Source: Chalara sp. BL73 (taxonomy: Eukaryota; Ascomycota; Leotiomycetes; Helotiales). Taken from it: 64,000 nucleotides of DNA. The stretch's first letter is position 1. Every line of letters starts with the position of its first letter. The position numbers and the translations under genes were made by a program. Positions 11,616-23,300 of the stretch are shown here, in pieces. Location: NCBI GenBank assembly GCA_918026815.1, contig CAKJVC010000006.1:868001-932000 (forward strand), read 5' to 3'. The notes under the pieces were generated by a model, which was not told where the DNA came from, made no database searches, and saw only the letters and a list, made by a program, of their open reading frames with translations.

Positions 11616-11860
11616 ATTGTAAAATCGTCGCTATTGTAAGCTTTTAGGCTGTAAAATCGATTTTGTAAGCTTTTTAGGCTTTAAAATTGATTTTGTAAGC
11701 TTTCCAGGCTGTAAAATCGATCTTGTACGCTTTTAGGCTTTAAAATTGATTTTGTAAACTTTCCAGGCTGTAAAATCGATCTTGTACGCTTTTTAGGCTT
11801 TAAAATTGATTTTGTAAGCTTTCCAGGCTGTAAAATCGATTTTGTAAGCTTTACAAACTG
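11616..11860. repeat. 30-bp tandem repeat (minisatellite), about 8 units
   Basis: Unit starts at about 11618, 11651, 11681, 11711, 11740, 11770, 11800 and 11830, so the period is 29-33 bp. The unit is roughly GTAAAATCGAT-TTTGTAAGC-TTTTTAGGCT. Two versions alternate: GTAAAATCGA followed by TTTTAGGCT, and TTAAAATTGA followed by TTCCAGGCT. This gives a 60-bp higher-order unit. There are no unique spacers, so it is not a CRISPR array. Confidence 0.9.
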
Positions 11861-11948
11861 TCGTATTACATATTACACAATTAAAACACGTACAAAAAAA
11901 ATATTTAAAAAGCTTACTTTTTAAAGCTATTCTAAAGTCACGTGACTT

Positions 11949-11986
11949 GGGGTTAATTTAGGGTTAGGGTTAAAGTTGGGGTTAAA
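11949..11986 (+). repeat. Short telomere-like tract
   Basis: The segment contains GGGGTTAATTTAGGGTTAGG and then GTTAAAGTTGGGGTTAAAA. That is two perfect TTAGGG units flanked by degenerate ones, next to a CACGTGAC box (11939). It may be an interstitial telomeric remnant or a common low-complexity motif of fungal repeats. Confidence 0.45.
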
Positions 11987-12183
11987 AATAAATTTAAAGT
12001 TCAAAGCTTTGACAATTTTTGAGAACATTAAAATCAAATATTTTGAAATTTATTTTCAAACTTTAATAATTGTACAACTAGCGATCTAAATCAATTGATT
12101 CAAATTAATAAATATAATTTAATCAAAATTCTATAATTTGTTTCATATAAACTAGTTTAAAATATTAACTAGTTTTTGCGTTT

Positions 12184-12289
12184 ACCCAGGTGACCAAATT
12201 AAGTGTCGAATAGAAAATTTTGTGTGGTCACCTCCCCTGTATTTTTAGCGTCGAAGCCCCACTTTTCCGGTCACCTACCCAGGTGACCC
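12184..12289. repeat. GGTCACC/GGTGACC inverted-repeat segment
   Basis: Four copies of GGTGACC/GGTCACC in 106 bp: 12189, 12226, 12269 and 12281. The last two form a perfect 8-bp palindrome with a 4-nt loop, GGTCACCT-ACCC-AGGTGACC (12269-12288). Two direct sub-repeats (GTGTCGAA...GGTCACCT and GCGTCGAA...GGTCACCT) are visible. This is possibly the end of a DNA transposon or MITE. It abuts the truncated LTR of element A. Confidence 0.45.
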
Positions 12290-12312
12290 ATACAAATGAA
12301 AAAGGAATAAGG

Positions 12313-12400
12313 ATTAGGATCCCTATTGGCTCTGGGACACCAGAGCGTCCCGGGCTTCTTTTCTGAGGCTTCAGCAAGTCCCAGGATTCGGTTCGTGACA
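12313..12400 (-). repeat. Truncated 3' LTR of element A
   Basis: Near-identical to the last 88 bp of the right LTR (18504-18591): CTGGGACACCAGAGCGTCCC, TCCCAGGATTCGGTTCGTGACA. Homology stops upstream of about 12313, where the sequence becomes unrelated. Confidence 0.8.
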
Positions 12401-12534
12401 CTATTCCCCTTCCGCCCTAGCGTGCCTTTACGCTTAAATACAAGTAAGAAAATCTCGCGCGAAAAGCATGGCTTTCTTCTTTTCTCACTATGCCACCTTA
12501 GCGCACGAGCAGAATTAAAAATCGTGGTGAAAGT

Positions 12535-13126
12535 TTGTCTGAAAAGAAAATTCGTAAAAAGTTCGAATTAGCTGATTTTATCGAGTTTGTCGGCGAAGAG
12601 ATGTTTTTATGCACTCGGTGTAAAGAAAAGGATTTGAAATGCGTTGCTAATCCAGAGAAAAAGCGTTCAGCGAAATGTTCTAAATGCATACGAGCGAGGT
12701 GTCTTTGCGACACGGGCGTTTTCTTGTCCGAGCGCTGGGACTCCGAAGTTCCACGCTTGGCTGATTGAATGTCTTTTGATCGCCAGCTGGAAAGGCTGGA
12801 TAACGAGGAGGAGAAGGCCTCGGCTCAGGCCCAAAAGGCTATAGCCAAGGTGGCCCGTCTCAGGAAACAAAAGGCATTTATTAAGGGTCGTCGGAAAAAA
12901 ATGGCTCGTCGTGGTTTTCGTTATCTGGAAAAGTTGAATGCTGCCGAAAAAAAAGAAAAGAAAAAAAGCTGAAACAAAAAAACGAGAAGCAGAAGCAGGC
13001 CGCCGCTGCTAACGTCGCTTTTGCCGCTAGCGGATTCTATAACGATTTTCTGGTAAGATTCTCCAGTTCTTCAAACTCTTTCTGGGCAAATCAGGATTTT
13101 GTTAATAGAACTCTGCCAACAATTTA
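12535..13126 (+). pseudogene. Antisense accessory ORF of element A: Zn2Cys6-spaced cluster plus coiled coil
   Basis: This lies on the strand opposite to gag-pol, just inside the 3' LTR and convergent with the integrase end. Cysteine codons at 12610, 12619, 12640, 12676, 12685 and 12706 give C-x2-C-x6-C-x11-C-x2-C-x6-C, which is the spacing of a fungal binuclear zinc cluster. A long charged, heptad-like segment follows (QLERLDNEEEKASAQAQKAI, ARLRKQKAFIKGRRKKMARR) and then a short tail with SSSSNSFWANQDF. One TGA (12766-12768) and one frame change in the A-run near 12960 break it. Homologous ORFs sit at the same place in elements C and F, so this is an element-borne gene and not a chance ORF. 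The function is unknown. DNA binding and dimerisation are suggested only by the architecture. Confidence 0.7.
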
Positions 13127-13144
13127 AAGCAATTAAAGTTGCTC

Positions 13145-16100
13145 CTGGGTTCCTATGTGTTTTCTGAGTGTAGGTAGTCCTTCTATTTGACGAGGTATTT
13201 AACTTGTGTTCTGACATACTTGCAGTCTAGAATCTGTTTTACTTTATATTCGGCGTTTAAGTTGACTAAAAAGATTTCGGTTTTTAGTGCTAGTAAAGCG
13301 CCTAGTAGTGCTTTCTCGAGCAAAAATACGTGGAATACTAAATAAATGTTCATATTTTTAAGCAGGTTTAATTTGTAGTTTAAAAGTCTTTTGACTTCTT
13401 TGATTTTGTATAGTCCCAATTTCTTGTAGTCCAGTTTGTCGCTTAGTCTTTTAGTGTTAATGTTTTTCTGAACAAGTAAACTTTTTTCCTTTCTCGAAAA
13501 TAAGCTCTTAACTACGTTTCTTGTTGTAGTAGTAAGCGTTTTTTTGCTACAAACTGCAGGTCCTCTGCTAGTTTCTTGTGCAGTTCTTTAATACTTTAAA
13601 CTTTAACGCGAGCATGCTTATTGTTAATATCCGTGATTCCTGGTTCTCTGTATGCTACTAGCTCGTAGCTATAGTTAGCGAAAAATAGTGAAACTAAAGT
13701 TGTTTCTGTAGCTGAGCTGTTGTATGCAAATTGTGCGAGTAGCAATAGCTGTACCTAGTTGTTTTGCCTGTAGTTGATATAGCATTTCAAGTATACTTCT
13801 ACTACTTGGTTCATTTTTTCCGTTTGGCCATTTGTTTGTAAATAGAAAAACGTAAACAGCTTTCTCTTAGCGCCCAACTGCGCCATGAAGCTTGTCCAGA
13901 ACTTGGATGTAAAAAGCTTGTTTCTGTTTAATATGATTTCTTCTGGCAGCTCGTGCGGAGCGATTACTTCTTTAAAGAAAGTGTGCGCGAAGTCTTCTGC
14001 CGTACTTGACTCGCAGTATAAAACAAGTATTACATATTTTGTTAGTCTTTCTACTATAACTAGAATAGAATCGTATTTCACTTTTGTTACTAAATCTTTA
14101 AACTTCGGGAGTTTAACAATAAAGTCCCAAAATATTGATTTCTATAGTGTAAGTAATATCGAGGTTGTTTGTATCTGCCTATAAAAAGCTCGGCGTAAAG
14201 CTTTGTTCCTGATGCAAGTATTACAACTGCTAACCACTGTTTTCATTATAGCTCTCAGTTTTGGACACCAGAAAGTTTTCGCGATCTTTTTATACGTTTT
14301 TCTGATTCCTTAGTGTCTGTGTGCAAAAAAGTTATACTGTTTTCTGACGAAGCTTTCTTTAATTTCTTCGGGTATATACAGCTTTTTTGTTTTTTTTTGT
14401 CGGAAAATCCCGTTATTTTCTTTATTCTTTTCGAGGGTTTTTTTTAGCATTCGTTGTGCGCTTAAATCTCGTCTGGCGCTATTCTTAAAACGTGCTAACT
14501 ATAGCTCGGTAAAGTTATGCTTTATTGTTGCTGCAATTTCTTTTATATTTAAAACAAAGTTTCTATTCTCGAGCTTTCTAAGCAAAGCTGTTTCTTGGTA
14601 TACTTTGAAGTCTTTGTACTCTGGTTTCCTGCTAAGCGCGTTAGCTTTCGCGTTGTTTGTTCCGTTAACGTGCTTAATGACCAGGTCGAATCCTGCTAGT
14701 TCCTTAGCTTATCTGGCCAACTTTCGATTGTTTAAAACTTTAATAGTAGTGAAAGTTCGAAGATTTATATAATCGGTATAAATAGTAACTGTGAATTTTG
14801 CTTTTTGTAAGTAAATGCGCCAGTGCTTCAGCGCTTCCACGATTGCAAGCAGTTCTTTTTTATAAATGTTATAGTTCTGTTTTGCTAACAACATTGTTTT
14901 TAAAAAGTAAGCGACGGAATGTAGCTTGTTGTTGTTGTTTTCTTGAAAGTAAACTGCTCTCATTGTTGTATTTAAAGCATCAGTCTCAACTATGCTTTTT
15001 TTATCTTTATTATAGTGTTAAAGAATTGGTTCTTTAGCGAACTTGTTCTTGATTTCCTTAAAAACTGCTTTTTGATTTATTCCCCACTTAAAAAGTACGT
15101 CTTTTTTGGTTAGTCGCGTCAAAAGGTAAGCTAGCCCCGAATATCCCTTAATAAATTGTCGGCAGAAGTTAGCGAACCCCAAAAATAATTGCACGTTCTT
15201 GACGTTGCGTAATAACTTCCACTCCTAAATGTCCCTGATCTTAATAAAGTCGATGGCGAAATACCCTGCTTTAACAATATATCCCAAAAAATCTACCTTA
15301 ATAACACTAAATCTACATTTTGACAACTTCAGGCGAAAGTCCACTTGTGCGAACTTCCGCATAACTTGTTTCACGTACTTTTCGTGTTTCTCCGGTTTTT
15401 CCGAGTAAATCAAAATGTCATCGAAGTAGTATACGACTGTTTTCCATAAGAATTCCCTTAAAACGTTTTCGTTCTGTCTTTGGCAAGTTGCAGAAGCATT
15501 AGTCAAGCCGAAAAGCATGACCGTATACTTCTATAGCCCCGAGAGTAGTATAAAGGCTGTTTTCTATTTATAATCTTCCTTAATTCGTATCAGAGCAAAC
15601 GAGCTTCTTTAATCAAGCTTAGTAAATATCCTTGCTTTGGCCAAGCTGTCCCGCAGATACTGGCCACTAAATACAGGATATACGTCTTTTATTGTGACAC
15701 TATTCAAGCCACGATAATCCACGCAAAGTCTTTTTTTAAGGTCCTTTTTGTCCTTTTTTTTCTTGCGTGCTAGCAGCATATTCGATGCTGCCGGCGATTT
15801 AGATTTCTTAATCCATCCTTTCTTCGCCGATTCCTGCACATATTTTTTAAGCGTCTTTAAAGTCTGTAAGTTGTAAAGCTTTAGTTTTTCAAAAAGTGGC
15901 TCTTTTCCTTTTTTTAGATTAATCTCGTGATCCCACGGTTGGTGTTTTAGCAAAGCACGCATGTTTTGTAAGTCTTCAAACAACCGTGAAAACTCTTTGT
16001 ATAGTACGGGTATTTAGTCGAACGCATCCTTTGTGCTTCGCCGTACCGGATCCTCAGGTCTTTAAAGTCCTGGCTTAGAGGAAGCAGCGCTAGCTTCTCT

Positions 16101-18104
16101 CCCGCCATGCATATCCTGTAAGTCACTCCCTACACAAGTGCATCTGTTGAACCGGATACTGTCATCCATCCAGTCTATGTTTAAGTTATGCTTCCTGACC
16201 CAAAAAGTCCCGAAAATAACGTTATGCCCTCCAATTAGCATAACGTCAAGAACTATCTCCTCGGTGTGCCCTCCTGGCATAACCATTCTCATAAGCAAAG
16301 TTTCTTTCCTGACCCATCCATCCGTGCCGACGTCTTTGCCATCGATTGCCGTTACCTAGTATAAGCGTTCCTTGTACCTTGTCCTGATTGCCTTTCTTTG
16401 GACATATTCTATGTTGATGTACATGCCCATAGCCCCAATGTCGATCATGACTTTTGTGTCCGCGTCTCCCAGCTTTACGGTTTTCTTGAGCTAGTGTAGT
16501 CCCGAAGTGGCTGCTGCTTGTCTTGGCCTTTGCTCCCTAATAGCGTTGCCATATATAACGTCCAGCCATAGTCTGTAGTCGGGTCCTTTTCTTATTAGCC
16601 TGTAAAGCCTGTCTTCGACCATATGACTGGTTTCTAGCTCCCTATCTTCGGCGAATATTCTGTAGTCGGGGTCCCTAGTTATGCGTCGCCAAGTGCGGCG
16701 TCTTCTTAGGTTATTCATTATCTCCCAGGTGTCTCCTTCCTTTAAGTGTTGTTCCAGGCCCGGAAGTCGTTCCCTAGCCACGTATTCTTCGACAATTCTT
16801 CCGTTGGCTAGTCTGAACGCCACGCGGCGTTCATCCTCATATATAACTTCGGCCTTCATGCCAAGGAGTTCCGTGTTTATGCTTCCCTCTTGCGGCCTTC
16901 CCCAATAGTCAAGCTTCCTTATATCTGTTAGGGAGAACTATGCCCTGGCTCCTCCTTCGAACAAAGCTAGCTCCCATTCTTCTTCTACCTCCGAGTAAAG
17001 TTTTGGAACTGATGCCGGGCTCATGGTTCTTAAGGCAGGAAAGCCAAGCTCCGAGAGTTGTGTTGCTATTCCCATGCTCTCGAGTTCCTCCTCAGAAAAC
17101 CCATAAAAAATCTTTTGTGCTCTATATTCTTCTACACGTTCTTCCACACAGACTTTCTTGACCTAAGTAGCATTGGCCTGTTTCCTACCGCCGTTCTTTT
17201 TGTAGAACGAGGCCATATGCCTTTCCTTGCCGCAAGTATAGCACAGCTTGTTTTCCTTTTTGTGCTGCATCTTTTTCTTGGATATAAACTTCTTTTTTCC
17301 CGTAGCGTTTATTTCTATAGGTTCTAGCCAACAGTTTAGCTCTTTTCTTAAGTCACGCTTTTTTTCTTCGTTTTTGTAGTACCGGCGTTTCTTTATAAAT
17401 CTCTGATCTTTGTAAAAATCACTAATTCTGTTGTTTATTAACACGGACATTTCGATTAATAATTCCATGTTCGTGAAGTTGTCTATTCGGGCGAATTCGG
17501 CTTGAACATAAACTTTAAGTCTTTTTATGTAGTAGCTGATCAAAGCTTGCGCGTCCCAGCCGGTCTAAGCAGCGTGCTTCCTGAATTCCGTAGCGTAAGC
17601 AATAGTCGTTCCTGTTTGCTGTAAGCTGTACAAGTGTCGTTCAGCGGTTCTTTTTTCATTTATGTCTCCGAACACTGCTCTGATTGCTTTCTTGAATCCC
17701 GACTATTTTTCCAGCGCTATTTTAATAGCTGCTATACATCTGTCGATATTTTCGTTATGCTAAAAGTAGTCTTTTAAAAGCGGCATGACTCATTTGGCCG
17801 CATTTCCCCTGAAGTAAAAAGCAGCGAACAAACAGTAGGCTTTTCTATAAAGAAACTTGTCATTGTTGAATTTCTGATAAATCTTTATTTAAAAAAAAAA
17901 AGTCTCAAAATCTCTTCTGTTCCTGTAGTATTTGTCCGGCAGAAAAACTTTCAAGGTTTCCGAAACTTCGACTTTAGTAAGTTCGACGTTAAAAAGCTCG
18001 ATGTCCTCGTTCTTGTCGGTAGCGGTAATGTCTGAAGTAACTACTTCTTTTTTTGCTTTCTGTCCTGTTGTGCTGGCGGAAAGGCTTCCGGTGTTGAGTG
18101 CCAT
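13145..18104 (-). pseudogene. Decayed gag-pol of chromovirus A
   Basis: Domains appear in order along the minus strand. The gag N-terminus is at 18104-17889. Gag with a zinc knuckle whose last Cys is Tyr (CYTCGKERHMASFY) is at 17543-17163. The aspartic protease loop is altered to IDIGA (about 16450-16430). Reverse transcriptase shows CVDYRGLNSVTIKDVYPV (15983-15609) and YFDDILIYSE (15518-15225). RNase H shows YTDYINLRTFTT (14963-14709). The integrase core is at 14081-13755, with NRNKLFTSKFW where SDRG is expected and an intact NGQTEK segment. A chromodomain is at about 13250-13145 (YKVKQILDCKYVRTQVKYLVK, then a stop where Trp is expected, KDYLHSEN). Many stops are TGG-to-TAG or CAG-to-TAG changes. 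The chromodomain assigns it to the chromovirus clade. It is non-functional. Confidence 0.85.
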
Positions 18105-18139
18105 GTTGTTTAGTTATTTCAAGACCACGGTGCTTAAAG

Positions 18140-18591
18140 TGTAACGTACAAAGTAGCTTTAAGCCTAAGTAGCTGAGCTTGGGGCTCGTTGGTTAGTATA
18201 GTACATACGAAATAAACTAGACACTGCTTCTCACTGAAAAGTAAGCCGTTACAAGTATAACAAAGACTATATTGCTAAACTATAATAAAGTTGAGCACGA
18301 AGCTCCTAAACTATGAAACTACGACTACTTATATACTATAGTTAAACTGAAGTCTCTTAGAGTCCCTGGAGTCTATATAGACTCTTAAAACTCCTTCAAA
18401 CTCCATCACGTGACACGGTCGCGGTTTCCAGGGGTTAATAAGCCGTCTGCTTCTTTACCTACTTAAAGTCCCAGGACTCTGGCTGATCCTGGGACCCACA
18501 TCCCTAGGATCCCCATTGGCCCTGGGACACCAGAGCGTCCCGGGGCTTCTCTCCTGGGGCCTCAGCAGGTCCCAGGATTCGGTTCGTGACA
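18140..18591 (-). repeat. 5' LTR of element A (452 bp)
   Basis: Begins TGTAACGTAC and ends GGTTCGTGACA. It contains a CACGTGAC box (18408-18415) and the GTTGAGCACGAAGCT motif shared with the LTRs of B, C and F. The sequence just inside it is CTTTAAGCACCG on the minus strand and does not start TGG, so the primer type is unclear. Confidence 0.85.
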
Positions 18592-19272
18592 GTTAAATTA
18601 GCTAAGCACAGCTTTTAAAGCGTAATTTAATACATTTGTTTTTACTTTAATTTTTTTGTTTGCATCGAAAACAAAAAGTACAAAAACGGTAGTAAAAGTT
18701 TGTTTTAATTTATCGAACGCTTTTTGTGCTTTTGTTATTTATTTAAAAACTATGTTTTTCCGAGTTAGTCGAGTTAATAAAATAGCTAGTTCCGAGTATT
18801 TTTTAATAAATTTTCGATAGAAATTAGCGAATTCCACAAATAATTGTACATTTTTGACGCATGTTGAAATATTTTATTCTAAAATAAGTGCAATTTTTGC
18901 CGGGTTTATTTTGATTTTTTCTGTAAAAATCACGTATTTTAAAAATGTGACTTTTTTAACTTTAAATTTATACTTTAATAGTTTAAGTTTTATATTAGCG
19001 TTGTACAGTACACATAACACTGCTTTAATATCGTTTTTATAATTTTTTTTTTCGTTAAAATAAATCAAAATGTCGTTTAAGTAATATATGTATATAACGT
19101 TTAAAAATAGCCTAAGAATATTGTTAATTAGTTTTTAAAAAATAGCCGAAGTATTCGTAAGTTTTATAAGCATAACTGTAAACTTATAATATTTGTACCG
19201 AGTTCCGAAAGCTGTTTTTTATTTTTATTTTTTTTTGATTTGCACGTTATAATACGTATTTCGTAAGTTTAA
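18592..19272 (-). mobile_element. Element B, left fragment (gypsy RT/RNase H region)
   Basis: Strongly mutated gypsy pol collinear with 22137-22800 of element C and 38090-38750 of element F. The minus strand at 19068-18874 still reads as the end of reverse transcriptase (LKLLKYKFKVKKVTFLKYVI). It is cut on the left by element A and on the right by element C, whose target duplication TTTAA occupies 19268-19272. The other half of B resumes at 25759. Confidence 0.8.
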
Positions 19273-19624
19273 TGTTACGGTCCTTTCAGCCTACAACTGA
19301 TATAGATAGAAGATCTTGGTCCGAGGGTTGTTGGTCTGGGAAAAAGTAGGTGTATTACATATAAGAAGTAAGATCCCGATAACAGCATAGTGTTAAAATA
19401 CTATATTAAGTTGAGCACGAAGCTCCTACTTAAAAAAAGCTATCTATTTATATAGATTCCTTCGTAAGTGGAATTATTGTATAACTATAATCCAATTAGG
19501 ATTATAAATTACTTATGATCCATAATTTATCACGTGATTTTTACTTTAAAAGTTTTTCTGTGTAAACCGAGTTTACCGAGCTTCAGGCTTTTAAAGCATA
19601 AGCCGGTTAGTGATGCGCGTAACA
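19273..19624 (-). repeat. 3' LTR of element C (352 bp, heavily mutated)
   Basis: Starts TGTTACGGTCC and ends GATGCGCGTAACA. It is collinear over its whole length with 25407-25758. Many positions that are C in the right LTR are T here, for example TTTTACTTTAAAAGTTTTT against CCTTACCCCAGGAGTTTCT. Confidence 0.9.
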
Positions 19625-19679
19625 CTATTCTTTTTCTAAACTAGCGTGTTTTTATGCTTAAGTATGCTAAAGAAATATC

Positions 19680-20321
19680 GTGAAAAGCCGCATAGCCGCT
19701 TTTTTTTTCATTATAACAACTAAACGTTCAGCCGATTGCTTTGATTTTAAAAATACGTCAAAAAAAGATATTGAAAAAAAAAATCTGAAAAAACGAATAA
19801 TTCTGACTAGCGAAAAAATGATTCCGTGTACTGCTTGCGAAAAGAAACATGCCCGAGATCGACATTCTATAAAATGCATAAAAACAAAAAAGTCAACTCG
19901 TTGTACTGAGTATGTGCGTCGTGGTTTTTCTGGTTGCGATGCTAGTAGTTCTGCTTCTAAAGACTAGAAGTCTTTAAACAAAACGAAAAAAGAAATCGAA
20001 GACAAGATAAGTCAAGCTGAAGACGAGCTGTTAGCGGCTATAACTCGAGTGAAACGTTTGCAACTTTAGCGTCGTTTTTTGCGTAATCGTAAAAAAGAAA
20101 TATTGCGACGTAGTTTCGCATTTCTGGATAAGTTCGATGCTTTAAAAAAAGAAAAAAAGCTGGCTGCCGAAGCAAATTAAAGAAGTAAAAGCCAGGAGGC
20201 TTATACGGAACTTGTTTTTACAAGTTTTTTCGATTTTGATGCGTATACTTTTTTTTTTCTTGGGAACGTTTTCTGGGCATCGCATTTAAAGCTTTTAAAT
20301 ATTGACGGTGGAACTTCTTAA
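19680..20321 (+). pseudogene. Antisense accessory ORF of element C
   Basis: Same position and orientation as the ORFs in A and F. In one frame it encodes IPCTACEKKHARDRHSIKC, IKTKKSTRCTEYVRRGFSGC, a charged helical segment (RSFAFLDKFDALKKEKKLAA) and a tail with FFDFDAYTFFFLGNVFWASH ending LLNIDGGTS. In-frame TAG codons at 19965 and about 20067 and a TAA at 20178 interrupt it. The fifth cysteine is Tyr. The stops fit TGG-to-TAG and CAG-to-TAG changes. It is a mutated copy of the ORF that is still open in element F. Confidence 0.7.
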
Positions 20322-20359
20322 GCATTTCAAGGCAGTTGAAGTTTTTTTTTGGTTTTTAT

Positions 20360-23300
20360 ATGTTTTTCGAATCTGGGTAATTAATCCATTTAATCAAATA
20401 CTTTAGTTTTTTTTTGACATATTTGCAGTTTAGAATCTTTTCGACTTCGTATTTAGCTTCTGGGTTGATTGGTTCAATTTCTGTGTGTAGAGCTAGCGGT
20501 GCTTTTTTCGGTGCTAGTTCAAAAAGTAAAGCGGGAAATACTAAGTGTATGTTTATGGTTCTGGGAAAGTAAAGTTCGAATGCATTAGGTTTTGCGACTC
20601 GTTTGATTTTGAATAGTCCTAACTTCTTGTAGTCCAGTTTGTTGCTAAGTTTCTTTGTTTTGATGTTTTTTCTGACAAAATAGACTTTATTTTTCTTTTT
20701 AAAGTGTAGTGTTTTACTATGTTTACAATTGTAGTACTTCGCAGATTTTTAGTTGAGAAACTTTATGTTTTCGGCTAGCTGCGAGTGCAATGCTTGTAAT
20801 TGTTCGACTTTGATTATTGCAAGTTGTGAATGCGCTTTATTTTTGCTTAGTTTATAATATGCTTTTAGCTTGTAGCTATAATTGACATAGAATAGCGATA
20901 CTTTTGTTGTTTCATTGATTGCACTGTTGTATGCGAACTGTGCGAGTAGTAAAAGTTCGACTTAGTTGTTTTGCTTATAGTTCATATAACATCTGAAGTA
21001 TGCTTTTATTGTCTAATTAAGTTTTTCTGTTTGTTCGTTAGTTTATAGGTGAAAGCTTGTTAATAGCTTTTTTTTGACTTTTATAAGCGCAGTAAGCGTT
21101 ATTTAAAACTTGGATGTAAAAAGCTTATTTTTGTTTAATATAATTTCCGTAAAAGTTCTATAGTTCGTAACTACAACTCTGAGAAATGTATAAGCCAAGT
21201 TTTCTGCTGTGCTGCTTTTCAAATATAGCTTTAAGTAGTAGTATTTAGTGGTTTTTTTTACAATAACAAATATTGAATTGTATTATTTTCCCGAAACCGG
21301 TTGTCTGGAAAGTAGTAGTTTTACTACGAAGTTTTATGCGATAGACTTCTATAGTTTGTTTGGAGTAGTCGGCGATTGCATTAGTCTATAAAAAGTATAG
21401 CGTAGCGCTTTATTCCGGATATACGTGTCGTATTCGGTGACTATTTTAGTAACTATTTTTCTTATTCCTGGAAAGTAGTATTTTCTAAAGATTTTGTTTA
21501 TCGTTTTAGTAATTTCTTGATGTTTATAAGCGGGTAGTTTATGTTGTTTTATTACAAAAGTCGTTTTAAGTGTAAATAAAACATAGATTTTCTTGTAATA
21601 GCGAAGGATTCTCGAGCTGTTTATAGTAAATTCTTGCTTTTGTTTGTTGAAAGCTTTAGTAGCTATAAGATTTTTTTTATAGGCTTAAATAAACCTTAAG
21701 TTTTTTATTCGATGTTTTATTTTAGTAGCTATGAAAAGTTTTTTTCTGTTGAATACTAATAACTTTTTTTTTTGTTGTAGCACTGCGTGCAAAACATGCG
21801 TTTTGTTGGAAAAGTATTCTGGTTTTTTGCTAAGCGCGTCTGTTTTAGCATTTTTTGTTTTTTTGACATAAGAAATTCTGAAGTTGTATAAAGCGAGTTT
21901 TTTCGCTTACTTGACTTAGCGTCGGTTCAACTTTTTTGTAGTAGTAAAAGCAATAAGATTTTTATAGTTTGTTAGCACTTGTACCTAGTATTTGGACTTT
22001 TTTAAATACTTTTTTTATTCGCGGAATGCATCAACGATAGCAAGTAGTTTTTTGTCGTATATTTTATAATTGAGTTCTGCTGATGTAAATTTCCGTAAAT
22101 AATAAGCTGTTGGTTGCTATTTCTTTTTTGCGTTAAGTTAGCTAAGCACAGCTCTTAAAGCGTAATTTGATGCATTTGTTTTTACTTTGATTTCTTTTTC
22201 TGCATCGAAAGCAAGAAGTACAAAAGCGGTAGTAAAAGCTTGCTTCAGTTTATCGAACGCTTTTTGTGCTTTCGTTGTTTACTTAAAAACTACGTTTTTC
22301 CGAATAAGTCGAGTTAATAAAGTAGTTAATTCCGAATATCTTTTAATAAATCTTCGATAAAAATTAGCGAATTCTACAAACGACTGTACGTTTTTAATGC
22401 ATATTAAAGTATTCTATTCTAAAATAAGTTTGATTTTTGCTGGATTTATTTTGATTTTTTCTGTAGAAATTATATATTTTAAGAATATAACTTTTTTGAC
22501 TTTAAATCGGCACTTCGATAACTTGAGTTTCATGTTTGCATTATGTAGCGCGCGTAGTACTGCTTTGATATTATTTTCGTGATTTTTTTCTTAACTAAAA
22601 TAAATCAAAATGTTATTTAAATAATATATGCAAGTAACGTTTAAAAATAGCATAAAAATATTGTTGATCAGTTTTTAGAAAGTAGCGAGAGTATTCGTGA
22701 GTTTTATCGGCATAGCTGTAAACTTATAATATTTGTACCGGGTTCCGAAAGCTGTTTTTTATTTTTCGCTTTTTTTGATTCGCACATTATAGTACGCGTT
22801 TCGTAAATCTAGCTGTGTAAATATCTTGGCTTTTTGCAGGCGATTTTTTATTTCGTTTGCTTTTAGTAGTACATAGCGATTCTTGATTGTTATGTCGTTT
22901 AACTTTCGATAGTCGACGTACAACTTTTTGGTTTTGTTTAGTTTAAGCACAAATAACACCGAGCTTTTTGCTAGTAATGTTGACTTTTTAATAATTCTTT
23001 TTTTTAAGCCGGAGTCAATAAACTTTTTAAGCGTTTTTAAGTCATTTTCGAATAATGAATAAATTGGTTTTTTAAAAAGCACTGTTTTTTCAATTAATAG
23101 TATTTTATGATTTTATAGCTTGTGTTCCGGCAAGGCCGCAAGTCTTTGTTTTTTCGAAAACAGCTTTTCGAACTTTTTATACTTTGCGGGCACTTTTTTA
23201 GTATGTAATTTTTTGTTTGAGTAATCTGGCTCTTTTTTGGAAGTAGCGCAAACTTCTTTTGGGCTTTAGTCGAGTTTTTTTAATTGTGCTTTTTTGTTTT

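Larger units (their letters stand above)
10281..12312. repeat. AT-rich, RIP-like degenerate repeat DNA
   Basis: GC content drops abruptly at about 10.28 kb. The sequence is dominated by A/T runs, TpA-rich words and surviving CpG, as expected of mutated transposon remains. No coding domain is readable. It includes a possible LTR relic (11051-11300), a 30-bp minisatellite (11616-11860), a telomere-like tract (about 11950-11986) and a GGTCACC inverted-repeat segment (12184-12289), each listed separately. Confidence 0.6.
12313..18591 (-). mobile_element. Ty3/gypsy chromovirus A, minus orientation, one LTR truncated
   Basis: The element reads right to left. Its 5' LTR is complete (18140-18591), gag-pol decays from 18104 to about 13145, and a purine tract (minus strand GGCGGAAGGGGAATAG, 12416-12401) precedes the 3' LTR. 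That LTR is represented only by its inner 88 bp (12313-12400). The LTR termini are TGTAACG...GTGACA, a different subfamily from elements B, C and F (TGTTACGG...GTAACA). The right flank (18592 onward) is gypsy pol of element B, so A inserted into B. The left flank is unrelated, so the outer part of the 3' LTR and the rest of B were lost. Base composition is less AT-rich than in the other elements, which indicates a younger insertion. Confidence 0.85.

Noticed and set aside
11616..11860. Regular repeats that could suggest a CRISPR array
   Set aside because: Units are directly contiguous with no unique spacers, the host is a fungus, and the period alternates between two related 30-bp versions. 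It is a minisatellite.
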